DNA of 64,000 bases, from positions 310,001 through 374,000 of the forward strand of contig CBDFMR010000005.1 in the NCBI GenBank assembly GCA_965249765.1. Direction: 5' to 3'. The notes below the pieces were generated by a model that was not told the origin of the DNA, did not search any database, and saw only the letters and a list, made by a program, of their open reading frames with translations. Shown here piece after piece: positions 36,140 through 45,035 of this stretch (positions are counted from its first letter, which is position 1; each line of letters begins with the position of its first letter). A program made the position numbers and the translations under genes. Origin of the DNA: CBDFMR01 sp965249765. GTDB lineage: Bacteria; Bacteroidota; Bacteroidia; Chitinophagales; Saprospiraceae.

Positions 36140-36175
36140 CTATGCCCAATTCTCAACAGGTATTGAGTACTTACT

Positions 36176-36847
36176 ACCGCGATACCTAAACTGTTGAAAA
36201 TGTTGGACTTAACAGGTTCTATAATTACTATTGATGCGATGGGATGTCAAACAGAAATAGCGGAAAGAATAATAGAGAATGAGGCCGATTATGTATTAGC
36301 CGCGAAAGGAAATCAAGGCTCATTGTATGAGGAAATAGTTGAATCTTTTGAAAAAGTAGGAGGGAATAAATTAGCAGCCAAATACACTCAAGAAGAAAAA
36401 AAACATGGTCGACAAGAAAAGAGAACAGCTTACGTATTAGATGCCAAAGAATGGTTGAGCACTCCGGTTTACTCAAATTGGTCCAACCTGACAACTCTAG
36501 TGAAAGTTGAATCAGAAGTTCAATTTGTGAACGGCAAAAAAACCGGGACTGTAACCAGAGAACAGCGATACTATATTAGCTCACTAACTGTAGATCCAGC
36601 ACAACATGCGATAGTAATACGTAGCCATTGGGGCATAGAAAACAAGCTACATTGGGTCTTAGATGTAGCATTCAGAGAAGATGAAAGTCGTATTCGAAAG
36701 GCTAATGGTCCGCAGAACATGGCTCTTTTAAGACACATCGCTTTAAACAAATTGAAAAACGAAAAAACATTTAAAAGAGGTATTAAGGCAAAAAGAAAGA
36801 AAGCTGGTTGGAACGATGATTACTTGATCAAGGTACTAGTAACTTGA
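36176..36847 (+). pseudogene. ISAs1 transposase, C-terminal part
   Basis: Begins in frame at TAIPKLLKMLDLTGSIITIDAMGCQ and runs through VLAAKGNQGSLYEEI, YYISSLTVDPAQHAIVIRSHWGIENKLHWVLDVAFREDESRIRK and a basic C-terminus. It is the remaining DDE part of the split ISAs1 transposase and is in a different frame from the N-terminal piece; no independent start codon is convincing. Confidence 0.85.
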
Positions 36848-36850
36848 TTC

Positions 36851-37204
36851 TTGCGATTGCCCTGTGTTATACCAAGTCAAGACATAGATCGTGACATGAA
36901 ATGGTATAAGGAATACGTGGGATTTGAGGAAGTGTATAAAGACAACTTATATGCTGTTATTAGAAGAGGGCATCTTTATATACATCTTCAGTGGCATGCT
37001 GATAACGAAGATGATCCACTACTCGGAGGATCTGTGATCAAAATCTTTGTGAGAGACATTGACACTGTTTTTCAGGAATTCGTTGAACGTACGACAATAA
37101 AGTCTGATGTATTAAGAATGCAGACACCATGGAATACAAGTGAGTTTGGATTCTACGATTTGAATAACAACGTTGTTTTTGTAGAGAAATTAAAGCATCT
37201 GTAA
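36851..37204 (+). CDS. VOC (glyoxalase/bleomycin-resistance fold) protein, 5' end probably lost
   Basis: 117 residues of the vicinal-oxygen-chelate fold: VIPSQDIDRDMKWYKEYVGFEEVYKD, YAVIRRGHLYIHLQW, SVIKIFVRDIDTVFQEF, FGFYDLNNNVVFVEKL. VOC proteins bind metal or small ligands and range from glyoxalases to resistance proteins. The only start (TTG 36851) lies inside the ISAs1 terminal repeat, so the first residues are encoded by the transposon and the native start was probably removed. The rest of the fold is almost complete, so a product is possible if transcribed from the IS. Confidence 0.65.
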   Translation: MRLPCVIPSQDIDRDMKWYKEYVGFEEVYKDNLYAVIRRGHLYIHLQWHADNEDDPLLGGSVIKIFVRDIDTVFQEFVERTTIKSDVLRMQTPWNTSEFGFYDLNNNVVFVEKLKHL

Positions 37205-37221
37205 CGACGAGGATATCATTT

Positions 37222-40200
37222 TTACACTTTCTTTACTCCTATTTTGATTTCCATCCCCTCTTCTAGGGACACGTTTTCTCCATCTACAGAATCTGAAATG
37301 ACCAACTCGTTGGCGAGGACTTCGTTACGGATGTAGTCACTGAAATTTACTACAGCTTCTTCTATGACAGAATGCTTTTCTATCTCAACAGTGATCTTGT
37401 CCGTCACGTCAAATCCTTTGCTCTTCCTGATATTCTGAATGCGATTTACAAGTTCCCTTGCAATTCCTTCCTCTATCAGTTCCTTGTCCAAGGTGATATC
37501 CAAGGCCACCGTAATATCCCGATCCGACGCTACCTGCCAGCCAGGAATGTCGTCACTTGATATTTCAAAATCCTCTAGAGTAAGATCATATTGATTGTCG
37601 TCTACCTGCAGTGCATAGGAATTATCACGCTCGATATTTGCAATATCATCCTGGTCCAGAGTTGCAATCTGTTGAACCGCTGTCTTCATGTCTTTTCCGA
37701 GTCGTTTTCCGAGCGTTTTAAAATTAGGTTTAATTCGCTTCTTGATGACACCTGATGTATCGGCGATAAATTCAATTCCCTTGACATTGACCTCTGATAA
37801 AATGAGATCAGCAACGGCCTCTACTTTTTCCTTAAATTCCTCATTGAGCACGGGTACCATGATTTTCCTTAAAGGTTGTCGCACCCTGAGTCGTTCTTTT
37901 TTTCTCAAGCTAAGTACAAGAGAAGATATGCGCTGAGCATAGCTCATCCGCGTTTCAAGATGAGTATCGATACTAGCATCATCATTAGAAGGGAAATTTA
38001 CGAGATGAACCGATTCAGCATTCGTCCTTTTGGCAACATTGTCCAGGTTTTGAAAGAGCCAATCTGCAAAGAAAGGTGATACCGGAGCGATCAACTTGGA
38101 GATTGTGGCGAGGCATTCGTACAATGTCTGATAAGCTGCTATTTTGTCCTCCGTATATTCTCCCTTCCAGAATCTTCGCCTGCACAATCTGACATACCAA
38201 TTGCTCAGATTCTGCTCAACAAAGTTGCTGATTTTTCGGCACGCCGCCGTAGGTTCATAATCGCTGAAATCATCCTGAACTAACTTGACGAGACTATTGA
38301 GTAATGAGATGATCCAGCGATCAATTTCTGCTCTCTTACTTAATTCAATTTGTTCTTCCGCATAAGTAAACGAATCAATATTTGCGTAAAGCGCAAAGAA
38401 TGAATAAGTGTTGTAGAGGGTCCCAAAGAACTTTCTTCGTACCTCTTCTACACCAGCAAGATCAAATTTAAGATTGTCCCAAGGGGGTGCATTAGAGATC
38501 ATGTACCATCTGGTAGCATCAGCGCCGTACTTATCGATGGTCGCAAAAGGATCTACTACATTGCCCAGCCGCTTAGACATCTTTACACCTTCATTATCAA
38601 GAACAAGTCCATTGGATACGACATTGCGGAAAGCCACGCTATCAAAGCACATGGTTGCTATAGCGTGTAAGGTGTAGAACCATCCTCTCGTCTGGTCAAC
38701 ACCCTCGGCTATGAAATCTGCTGGATAGTGACTACCCGAATCCACCTTTTCTTTGTTTTCAAACGGATAGTGTAATTGTGCATAGGGCATGGATCCTGAG
38801 TCAAACCACACGTCGATAAGGTCGAGCTCTCGTCTCATTTCCTTACCAGACTCCGTCACAAGAACTATGTTGTCGATGTATGGTCGGTGGAGGTCAGAAG
38901 GTAGATTCTGATTCAAGCCAAGGGCTGCATTGGCCTTGTCAATTTCAATTTGTAATTCTTCCATTGAGCCAATGCACTTTTCTTCACTACCATCTGCTGT
39001 CCTCCATATGGGCAATGGAATACCCCAGTATCTTGATCGGGACAGATTCCAGTCTAGGAGATTTTCCAGCCAATTGCCAAACCTCTTCTCTCCTGTATGC
39101 GATGGTTTCCAATTGATTGTTCTATTGAGCTCCTGCATGCGCTCCTTGACGGACGATGCTTTGATAAACCAGCTGTCAAGAGGGTAGTAGAGTATCGGTT
39201 TATCTGTCCTCCAACAGTGAGGATAATTGTGACTGTACTTCTGCACGTTGAAGGCCTTGTTTTCCTCTTTAAGTTTGATAGAAATGTCTATATCTACATT
39301 GCGGTAATCATCTCCCTCTTCTTTGTAATCCTTGACATACCTGCCAGCAAAGTCTCCTACCTCATCGACAAATTTTCCCTGCTTGTCGACTAGGGTCAGA
39401 GAACCAATGCCATATTTTTGTGAGATCCTCATGTCATCAGCTCCGAAAGATGGGGCAAGATGAACAATGCCTGTGCCGTCTTCAGTCGAGACAAAATCTC
39501 CAATCAGCACCTTAAAGGCATCACCGTTATCAGGCTGTACATAAGGGAGAAGTTGCTCATAATCGATCATTTCAAACTCGCTGCCAACGTGGGTTGTCAG
39601 CACTTCAGCAGGTATGACTTTGTCTTCAGATGAGAAGCTGTCATATTCTTTTTCGAGTTGCTCATCTTTAAACCACTTTCCTAGGAGATCTTTCGCTAAG
39701 ATTAAGTTTACAGGGGATTTAGTATATGGGTTGAAGGTTCTTACCTTGACATATTCTATTTTCTTCCCAACCGCGAGAGCTGTATTAGATGGCAGGGTCC
39801 AAGGAGTAGTGGTCCAAGCAATAAAATATACATCGCCTTCTCCTTTTTCAGAAAACAAGAATTCTGACTTTTCATTTTTTACGACTTTGAACTGAGCGAC
39901 CGCTGAGGTGTCTTTGACGTCACGATAGGTGCCCGGCTGATTCAACTCATGTGAACTGAGACCTGTACCAGCGGCAGGAGAATATGGCTGTATGGTGTAG
40001 CCCTTATAGATTAAGCCCTTGTCGTAAATATTCTTCAAAAGCCACCATACGCTTTCTATATACTCATTTTTGAATGTGATGTACGGGTCATCAAGGTCTA
40101 CCCAATATCCCATCTTTTGAGTGATGTCATCCCATATGTCTTTGTAACGCATGACCGTTTCACGACATTGGGCATTATATGCCTCTATAGATATTGACTT

Positions 40201-40551
40201 GCCTATATCTTCCTTTGTGATGCCCAGTTCCTTCTCCACACTTAGCTCGATGGGTAGTCCATGGGTATCCCATCCGCCTTTTCTTTCTACACGCTTTCCC
40301 TGCATAGACTGGAATCTGCAGAAAATATCCTTGACGGTACGTCCCATGACATGGTGGATTCCTGGTTTGCCATTGGCCGATGGTGGCCCTTCGTAGAAAA
40401 CGAAAGTATTGTCCACTGGTTTTTGAGAAACACTTTTATTAAATATTTCATGGGACTTCCAATACTCAAGCATCTCCTTATCTATCTGTGGAAGGTCCAG
40501 TTGTTTGTACTCTCTATATTTCGTCATGTTTATTTGCTCATATTTAGACAT
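37222..40551 (-). CDS. ileS: Isoleucyl-tRNA synthetase
   Basis: 1109 residues. Charges tRNA-Ile. HIGH-type motif HHVMG at residues 66-70 in PPSANGKPGIHHVMGR, the CP1 editing domain (IAWTTTPWTLPSNTALAVG), the KMSKR loop in NEGVKMSKRLGNVVDP, and WFDSGSMPYAQLHYPF. The large size and sequence fit the eukaryote-like IleS clade common in Bacteroidota. A second start at residue 9 (ATG 40527) is possible. Directly before the first ATG is a terminator-like hairpin, described separately. It converges on the VOC gene. Confidence 0.97.
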   Translation of the reverse strand: MSKYEQINMTKYREYKQLDLPQIDKEMLEYWKSHEIFNKSVSQKPVDNTFVFYEGPPSANGKPGIHHVMGRTVKDIFCRFQSMQGKRVERKGGWDTHGLPIELSVEKELGITKEDIGKSISIEAYNAQCRETVMRYKDIWDDITQKMGYWVDLDDPYITFKNEYIESVWWLLKNIYDKGLIYKGYTIQPYSPAAGTGLSSHELNQPGTYRDVKDTSAVAQFKVVKNEKSEFLFSEKGEGDVYFIAWTTTPWTLPSNTALAVGKKIEYVKVRTFNPYTKSPVNLILAKDLLGKWFKDEQLEKEYDSFSSEDKVIPAEVLTTHVGSEFEMIDYEQLLPYVQPDNGDAFKVLIGDFVSTEDGTGIVHLAPSFGADDMRISQKYGIGSLTLVDKQGKFVDEVGDFAGRYVKDYKEEGDDYRNVDIDISIKLKEENKAFNVQKYSHNYPHCWRTDKPILYYPLDSWFIKASSVKERMQELNRTINWKPSHTGEKRFGNWLENLLDWNLSRSRYWGIPLPIWRTADGSEEKCIGSMEELQIEIDKANAALGLNQNLPSDLHRPYIDNIVLVTESGKEMRRELDLIDVWFDSGSMPYAQLHYPFENKEKVDSGSHYPADFIAEGVDQTRGWFYTLHAIATMCFDSVAFRNVVSNGLVLDNEGVKMSKRLGNVVDPFATIDKYGADATRWYMISNAPPWDNLKFDLAGVEEVRRKFFGTLYNTYSFFALYANIDSFTYAEEQIELSKRAEIDRWIISLLNSLVKLVQDDFSDYEPTAACRKISNFVEQNLSNWYVRLCRRRFWKGEYTEDKIAAYQTLYECLATISKLIAPVSPFFADWLFQNLDNVAKRTNAESVHLVNFPSNDDASIDTHLETRMSYAQRISSLVLSLRKKERLRVRQPLRKIMVPVLNEEFKEKVEAVADLILSEVNVKGIEFIADTSGVIKKRIKPNFKTLGKRLGKDMKTAVQQIATLDQDDIANIERDNSYALQVDDNQYDLTLEDFEISSDDIPGWQVASDRDITVALDITLDKELIEEGIARELVNRIQNIRKSKGFDVTDKITVEIEKHSVIEEAVVNFSDYIRNEVLANELVISDSVDGENVSLEEGMEIKIGVKKV

Positions 40552-40586
40552 AAAAAAAGCCCTGACAATCGCCGATCTGTCAGAGC
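40552..40586 (-). promoter_or_regulatory. Terminator-like hairpin abutting the ileS start (possible attenuator)
   Basis: On the minus strand GCTCTGACA (40586-40578) pairs with TGTCAGGGC (40567-40559) over 9 bp with one wobble, loop of 10, followed by seven T residues (40558-40552) and then the ATG. Upstream CCTGAC near 40627 could pair with GTCAGG in the 3' arm and disrupt it. It may end the Fic-gene transcript, control ileS by attenuation, or both. Confidence 0.5.
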
Positions 40587-40707
40587 ATGTAATTTTTCGT
40601 TTTCCTCTGTCAATGACCGGGGTCAGGTTGAATAATTATACTATGAATGGGCGATATTCTCATTAGGATTCAAAGATATTACTCCTAGCATAATTCCACC
40701 TTATTTT

Positions 40708-41820
40708 TTACACCTTTCCCCCCGCCAATTCTATATGCTCCATCAAGGACTTCTCTACGGTATCTGCAATCAGTCGATAAAAGTGCTCTGGCTCATTATC
40801 TGTCTGTACTTTTTCTAGTGAGGTATAGTACCTGAGTCTTGATTCGTTATCGCCTTTGATATTGGCAATCGTGAATCCGTTACTCAGTAGGATCATGTTC
40901 ATGACAAGCCTAGAAGTACGACCATTTCCATCAATGAATGGATGTATGCTTACAAGCCGCTCATGCATCTCAGCTGCTACAAGTACCGGATGCATCACAT
41001 CTTTGATAGAGGAGTAATGTAGGAAGTAATCCTCCATCAATTTGTCGATAAGGTAAGGTTGAGGTGGTATGTGCCTACTCCCGGATATCCTAACAGGGCC
41101 AGAACGATACCTACCCGCATTGTCATGATCTATTCCGCTCAATATCAGTCTGTGCAGATCAAGCAGTGACCTTCGGGTGAGAGATTCTTTATTCGCAATA
41201 ATTGACAACAGAAAATCTATTGCATAGGCGTGGTTTATAGCTTCTAAATGTTCAGTGACTGATTTTCCAGAGATCGTTAATCCTTCTTTGATGACTAGCT
41301 GTGTCTCTTGTAATGTCAAGGTATTGCCTTCGATCCGATTACTCTCATAAGTGTAAGACACATTGAAATACTCAATAAGCTTGCCGCTGTGCGATATTTG
41401 CGTGGGCTGACATCTTTTCCAGATTGTCTTTAGTTCGTCTAGGCGTATCAGACTTGACCTTATGTCCTCTGACAATTTTACGTCCTCTTCTTTCTTTATT
41501 TTAGTGAGATATTCAATACGAGATTCAGCAACATGGACGGCGTCATAGGCCTCTTCATATCCATCTACAATATCAAGGATTTTTTCTGATAACCACATCG
41601 TACGGAGATCATAGATAGACATACTATAAAATGCTGCAAGAACCTGTAGTTGCTTCTTAGTGGGTAGTCTTGTGCCGGATTCAAATCTACTTATGAGAGT
41701 AGCGTCGATACCGGTTTCACTAGAAACTTGATTTTTCTTGAGTGCCATCGCTATCCTAGCATCCCGTAATTGTGTGGAAAATCTTAACATGACAATATAT
41801 TTCATGATAAATTTAGTCAT
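40708..41820 (-). CDS. Fic-domain protein with N-terminal helix-turn-helix
   Basis: 370 residues from the first ATG; 360 from the ATG at 41790, which I favour because the upstream codons overlap an inverted repeat. An Xre-like helix-turn-helix (about 15-70: LRDARIAMALKKNQVSSETGIDATLISRFESG) precedes a Fic domain. The active-site motif is HPFIDGNGRTSR (His293-Arg304). The autoinhibitory motif (S/T)xxxE(G/N) is present N-terminal of it as SNRIEG (Ser160-Glu164), so it belongs to the class with an internal inhibitory helix. Fic enzymes transfer AMP from ATP to target hydroxyls. No separate antitoxin gene is seen. The target is unknown. Confidence 0.9.
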   Translation of the reverse strand: MTKFIMKYIVMLRFSTQLRDARIAMALKKNQVSSETGIDATLISRFESGTRLPTKKQLQVLAAFYSMSIYDLRTMWLSEKILDIVDGYEEAYDAVHVAESRIEYLTKIKKEEDVKLSEDIRSSLIRLDELKTIWKRCQPTQISHSGKLIEYFNVSYTYESNRIEGNTLTLQETQLVIKEGLTISGKSVTEHLEAINHAYAIDFLLSIIANKESLTRRSLLDLHRLILSGIDHDNAGRYRSGPVRISGSRHIPPQPYLIDKLMEDYFLHYSSIKDVMHPVLVAAEMHERLVSIHPFIDGNGRTSRLVMNMILLSNGFTIANIKGDNESRLRYYTSLEKVQTDNEPEHFYRLIADTVEKSLMEHIELAGGKV

Positions 41821-41838
41821 TTTTTTTTAATATTGTCA
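41790..41838 (-). promoter_or_regulatory. Inverted repeat at the Fic gene start, possible operator
   Basis: TGACAATAT at 41790-41798 and ATATTGTCA at 41830-41838 form a perfect 9-bp inverted repeat with centres 40 bp apart. The inner arm touches the ATG at 41790. The gene product has a DNA-binding domain, so this may be an autoregulatory site. Confidence 0.4.
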
Positions 41839-41880
41839 AATCACTGACCATTTTCTACATAAGCTCTCTTGCTTAAAAGA

Positions 41881-43269
41881 CTACACCTTTACAGTCTTCC
41901 ATTTACCGCGCCTAAAGACGAGCACCGCCATTATGGCCAAGATAGAAGAGGAGATAGCAATGGTTACATATACACCAGTAGGCCCCCAGTCGCAGACTAC
42001 CGCCAGGTAATAGGCCAGTGGAATCTGTATAAGCCAGAAGCATATAAAGTTCAGTACTGTAGGAGTGATGGTATCTCCTGCGCCATTAAATGCCTGCCCG
42101 ATTACCATCTCATAAGCATAGAAAATATAGCCTGCACAGATAATTTTTAAAGCTAAACTTCCTTCTCTTATTACTCGAGGATTTTGACTAAAGATCGCCA
42201 TGATATCATCTGCAAAAAAGAATGCTAGCAGAGAGAGAAAGCACAACAGCAACATATTATAAAATGCCGCCTTCCAGACTGATTCTTCCGCACGATCAGG
42301 TCGTCCCGCTCCCAGGTTTTGTCCCACGAGGGTAGCAGCAGCCATGGCAACACCCCATGACGGCAGAAGCGTAAAAATTATTACCCTGAAAGAATATGTG
42401 TAGGCCGCGAATGATACTTCTCCGGACTTATTTATTATCCAAGCAATGAATATCCAACTAGCAGAAGTAATTAGATGTTGGCCTGCTCCTCCGATCGAAA
42501 GTTTCAAAAGCCGCACGATGACGTCTAATTTGATCTTGATATTTCTGGCAATCAGGTGGATAACGTTTTTCCCATTCCACATATGATAGAATTGATATAG
42601 AACGCCTATAGACCTACCGGTACAGGTGGCGATGGCTGCTCCTTTGATACCCATTTCAGGGAAGATCCAGAAGCCAAATATTAACAAAGGATCGAGAATT
42701 AGATTAATGCCATTGGATAACCAAAGTGTCCTCATAGCAACATTGGCATCACCAGCGCCTCTAAATATGGCATTGTTGACATAGAGAAGCATGAGTACAA
42801 TGTTGAAAGCAAGTATTATCTTGGTGTAAATGACCCCCTCGCTAATCAGTGCCTCCGAGCTTCCCATTATTCGAAGTAATTCTTCAGCAAAGAAAAACCC
42901 TATTAACCCAACGACAATCGAAACAATGATCGCAAGGAATATAGCCTGAAAGGCTGCATCACCTGCTTCCTTATTTTTCTTTTCTCCGATGCGCCGCGCA
43001 ACCATAGCCGTAGCAGGCATACTCAGCCCAAGAGCAATGCTCATTATGATAAACATAAATACCTCAGTGAGTCCAATGGCGGATGTAGCATTTTCACTTC
43101 CCAGTCTTGAAATCCAATAAATATCTACTACAGCAAATAAGGACTCCATCGCCATCTCCAAAATCATGGGAATGGATAGATAGACGAGTGCCTTGTTGAT
43201 ACTCATCTCAGTGAAATTCTTGTCTTCACCTTTTAAAGCGCTCCATATGGCTTTGAATATTTTCGACAC
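41881..43269 (-). CDS. MATE family efflux transporter
   Basis: 462 residues with about 12 transmembrane helices in two homologous halves. Typical segments: ALVYLSIPMILEMAMESLFAVVDIYWISRLG, AIGLTEVFMFI, AMVARRIGEKK, and in the second half PSWGVAMAAATLVGQNLGAGRPDRAEESVWKA. MATE carriers expel cationic drugs or metabolites using Na+ or H+ gradients. The N-terminal 30 residues are a charged cytoplasmic extension. It follows the FMN-dependent glutamate-synthase-like gene by 33 bases on the same strand, so cotranscription is possible. Confidence 0.92.
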   Translation of the reverse strand: MSKIFKAIWSALKGEDKNFTEMSINKALVYLSIPMILEMAMESLFAVVDIYWISRLGSENATSAIGLTEVFMFIIMSIALGLSMPATAMVARRIGEKKNKEAGDAAFQAIFLAIIVSIVVGLIGFFFAEELLRIMGSSEALISEGVIYTKIILAFNIVLMLLYVNNAIFRGAGDANVAMRTLWLSNGINLILDPLLIFGFWIFPEMGIKGAAIATCTGRSIGVLYQFYHMWNGKNVIHLIARNIKIKLDVIVRLLKLSIGGAGQHLITSASWIFIAWIINKSGEVSFAAYTYSFRVIIFTLLPSWGVAMAAATLVGQNLGAGRPDRAEESVWKAAFYNMLLLCFLSLLAFFFADDIMAIFSQNPRVIREGSLALKIICAGYIFYAYEMVIGQAFNGAGDTITPTVLNFICFWLIQIPLAYYLAVVCDWGPTGVYVTIAISSSILAIMAVLVFRRGKWKTVKV

Positions 43270-43302
43270 TACAATGATTTGAATGTGCTAAGGGTAGCTT
43301 TC

Positions 43303-44925
43303 TCAATCTTCATAAATATAGACCCCTTTATACTTGGGTTGGAAGGAATTCGGATCGGCAACTGCCATATCCTCTTTCCACCCTCGAGGAATAGACTCGT
43401 TGTCCAATAAGCAACCCTCAGGAATATATGGGAATATCTGATCATAGCGTTTGCTTCTATTGATCTCGACTCTCATCGTAATGTGGGTTCTATTGATCTC
43501 ATCAGGATATTTGATGCCAGCTGCTGCCATCATTTCTACAAAGCTCAATACAGTTTCCTTGTGATAATTCGCTACCCTGACTTTTTTGTCATCAACATCT
43601 AGACCTTCGACCAACTCAGGATCCTGTGTAGCCACACCGGTAGGGCATGTGTTCTGGTTGCACTCTAAGGCCTGTATGCACCCTACGGCCATCATCATAG
43701 CTCGTGCAGAATAACACACATCAGCTCCCAAGGAAATGGCTCTGAAAATATGGAAGCCACTGATAATCTTTCCTGATGCAATTAAGGTGATATCTTTCTT
43801 TAGGTCGAAGCCGACTAAAGCATTATACACAAAAGATAATCCCTCTTTGTATGGGGCTCCCACAGAATTGCTAAATTCCAATGGAGCAGCACCAGTACCT
43901 CCTTCACCACCATCAACACTTATGAAATCAGGCTTAATTCCAGTCTCTATCATGGCCTTGCATATGGCAATAAATTCAGCATGATGACCTACACATAGCT
44001 TGAATCCTATCGGCTTTCCTCTTGATAAACCTCTACACTTCTTTACAAACTCTAGCAGTCCAACAGGAGTTGAAAAGGCCTTGTGAAATGGTGGAGATAA
44101 AACATCCTTATAGGGTTCTATATTCCTAATGGTTGCTATTTCAGCTGTAGCCTTCTTGGCAGGCAAGATACCACCGTGGCCAGGCTTAGCTCCTTGTGAT
44201 AATTTTATCTCGATCATTTTCACATTATCCTTGACTGCCCTTTCTCTAAAAAGTTCTTCAGAAAAATTTCCGTCTTCACTACGGCTGCCGAAATATCCTG
44301 TTCCTACCTGATAGATAAGATCACCACCATGCTTGTCGTGATACGGGGAGATACCGCCCTCACCAGTGTTGTGAGCAAATCCTCCAATAGCAGCTCCACC
44401 ATTGAGAGCCATGACGGCATTCTTGCTCAACGATCCAAAACTCATCGCCGATACATTGAAGATGCTTGCCTCGTAAGGTTTCTTACAATCTGGGCCACCA
44501 ATACTCTGTCGAGGGTCGTGAGAAATATCGTGATGGTCAAGTGGTGCGATGCTGTGATTTATCCATTCATATCCCGGGGCATAGACATTCTCTTGAGTTC
44601 CAAATGGCGTGGTGTCTAATTCTTGCTTGGCTCGTTGATATACAATGTTACGATGCAGTCGGGTAAATGGTCGCCCTTCTGTATCCGGTTCTATAAAGTA
44701 TTGATATAATTTTGGCCGTAACCACTCAGCGATAAATCTCGATCTTCCTACAAGGGGAAAATTCTTTGCTATGGCTCTTTTGTCTTGGAAGATATCGTAA
44801 AATCCTAAAACAATGGGAGGTCCTGCAATGACAAATAACCACCAGTATGCAGATGAGCAAATGAGGGCTAGTGCCACTAGGCCGCCAATGACGATCATAC
44901 TTATTAATACAAACCCCTTCCTCAT
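43303..44925 (-). CDS. FMN-binding glutamate synthase family protein
   Basis: 540 residues. Two N-terminal membrane helices (about 5-45) anchor a domain equal to the central FMN/Fe-S part of glutamate synthase large subunit: FNVSAMSFGSLSKNAVMALNGGA, GEGGISPYHDKHGGDLIYQVGTGYFG, KLSQGAKPGHGGILPA, FISVDGGEGGTGAAPLEFSNSVG, and the 3Fe-4S ligand cluster CIQALECNQNTCPTGVATQD. The glutaminase domain of true GltB is missing, so ammonia-dependent or other amine chemistry is likely. This stand-alone form is widespread and poorly characterised. Confidence 0.9.
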   Translation of the reverse strand: MRKGFVLISMIVIGGLVALALICSSAYWWLFVIAGPPIVLGFYDIFQDKRAIAKNFPLVGRSRFIAEWLRPKLYQYFIEPDTEGRPFTRLHRNIVYQRAKQELDTTPFGTQENVYAPGYEWINHSIAPLDHHDISHDPRQSIGGPDCKKPYEASIFNVSAMSFGSLSKNAVMALNGGAAIGGFAHNTGEGGISPYHDKHGGDLIYQVGTGYFGSRSEDGNFSEELFRERAVKDNVKMIEIKLSQGAKPGHGGILPAKKATAEIATIRNIEPYKDVLSPPFHKAFSTPVGLLEFVKKCRGLSRGKPIGFKLCVGHHAEFIAICKAMIETGIKPDFISVDGGEGGTGAAPLEFSNSVGAPYKEGLSFVYNALVGFDLKKDITLIASGKIISGFHIFRAISLGADVCYSARAMMMAVGCIQALECNQNTCPTGVATQDPELVEGLDVDDKKVRVANYHKETVLSFVEMMAAAGIKYPDEINRTHITMRVEINRSKRYDQIFPYIPEGCLLDNESIPRGWKEDMAVADPNSFQPKYKGVYIYED

Positions 44926-45035
44926 GCTTAGATATTTTCTTGGTTAAATGTAGAAATTATCCAAACGACTTGTGTATAAATCCAATACCCGATTCTGCGA
45001 CAACAACATAGTAAATATTTTTATAATATATTTAT

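Larger units (their letters stand above)
33811..36174 (+). mobile_element. IS66-family element (ISBst12-like layout), itself interrupted
   Basis: Terminal inverted repeats GTAAGTACTCAATA at 33811-33824 and complement at 36161-36174 (14 of 14). GTAA ends are standard for IS66. Only the large transposase gene is present, without the TnpA/TnpB helper genes, as in the ISBst12 subgroup. IS66 normally makes an 8-bp duplication; the flanks GTTCCTAT and TACCGCGA do not match. About 35 codons of the host transposase are also missing at the junction, so insertion was followed by a deletion or recombination. Confidence 0.85.
33378..36864 (+). mobile_element. ISAs1-family element carrying nested insertions
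   Basis: Perfect 17-bp terminal inverted repeats CAGGGCAATCGCAAGAA at 33378-33394 and its complement at 36848-36864; the CAGGG end is usual in ISAs1 elements. The transposase is in two pieces (33445-33810 and 36176-36847) separated by an IS66-type element. No duplication of the flanking host bases is visible, although ISAs1 elements normally leave 8-10 bp, so the two flanks probably did not start out together. Confidence 0.85.
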
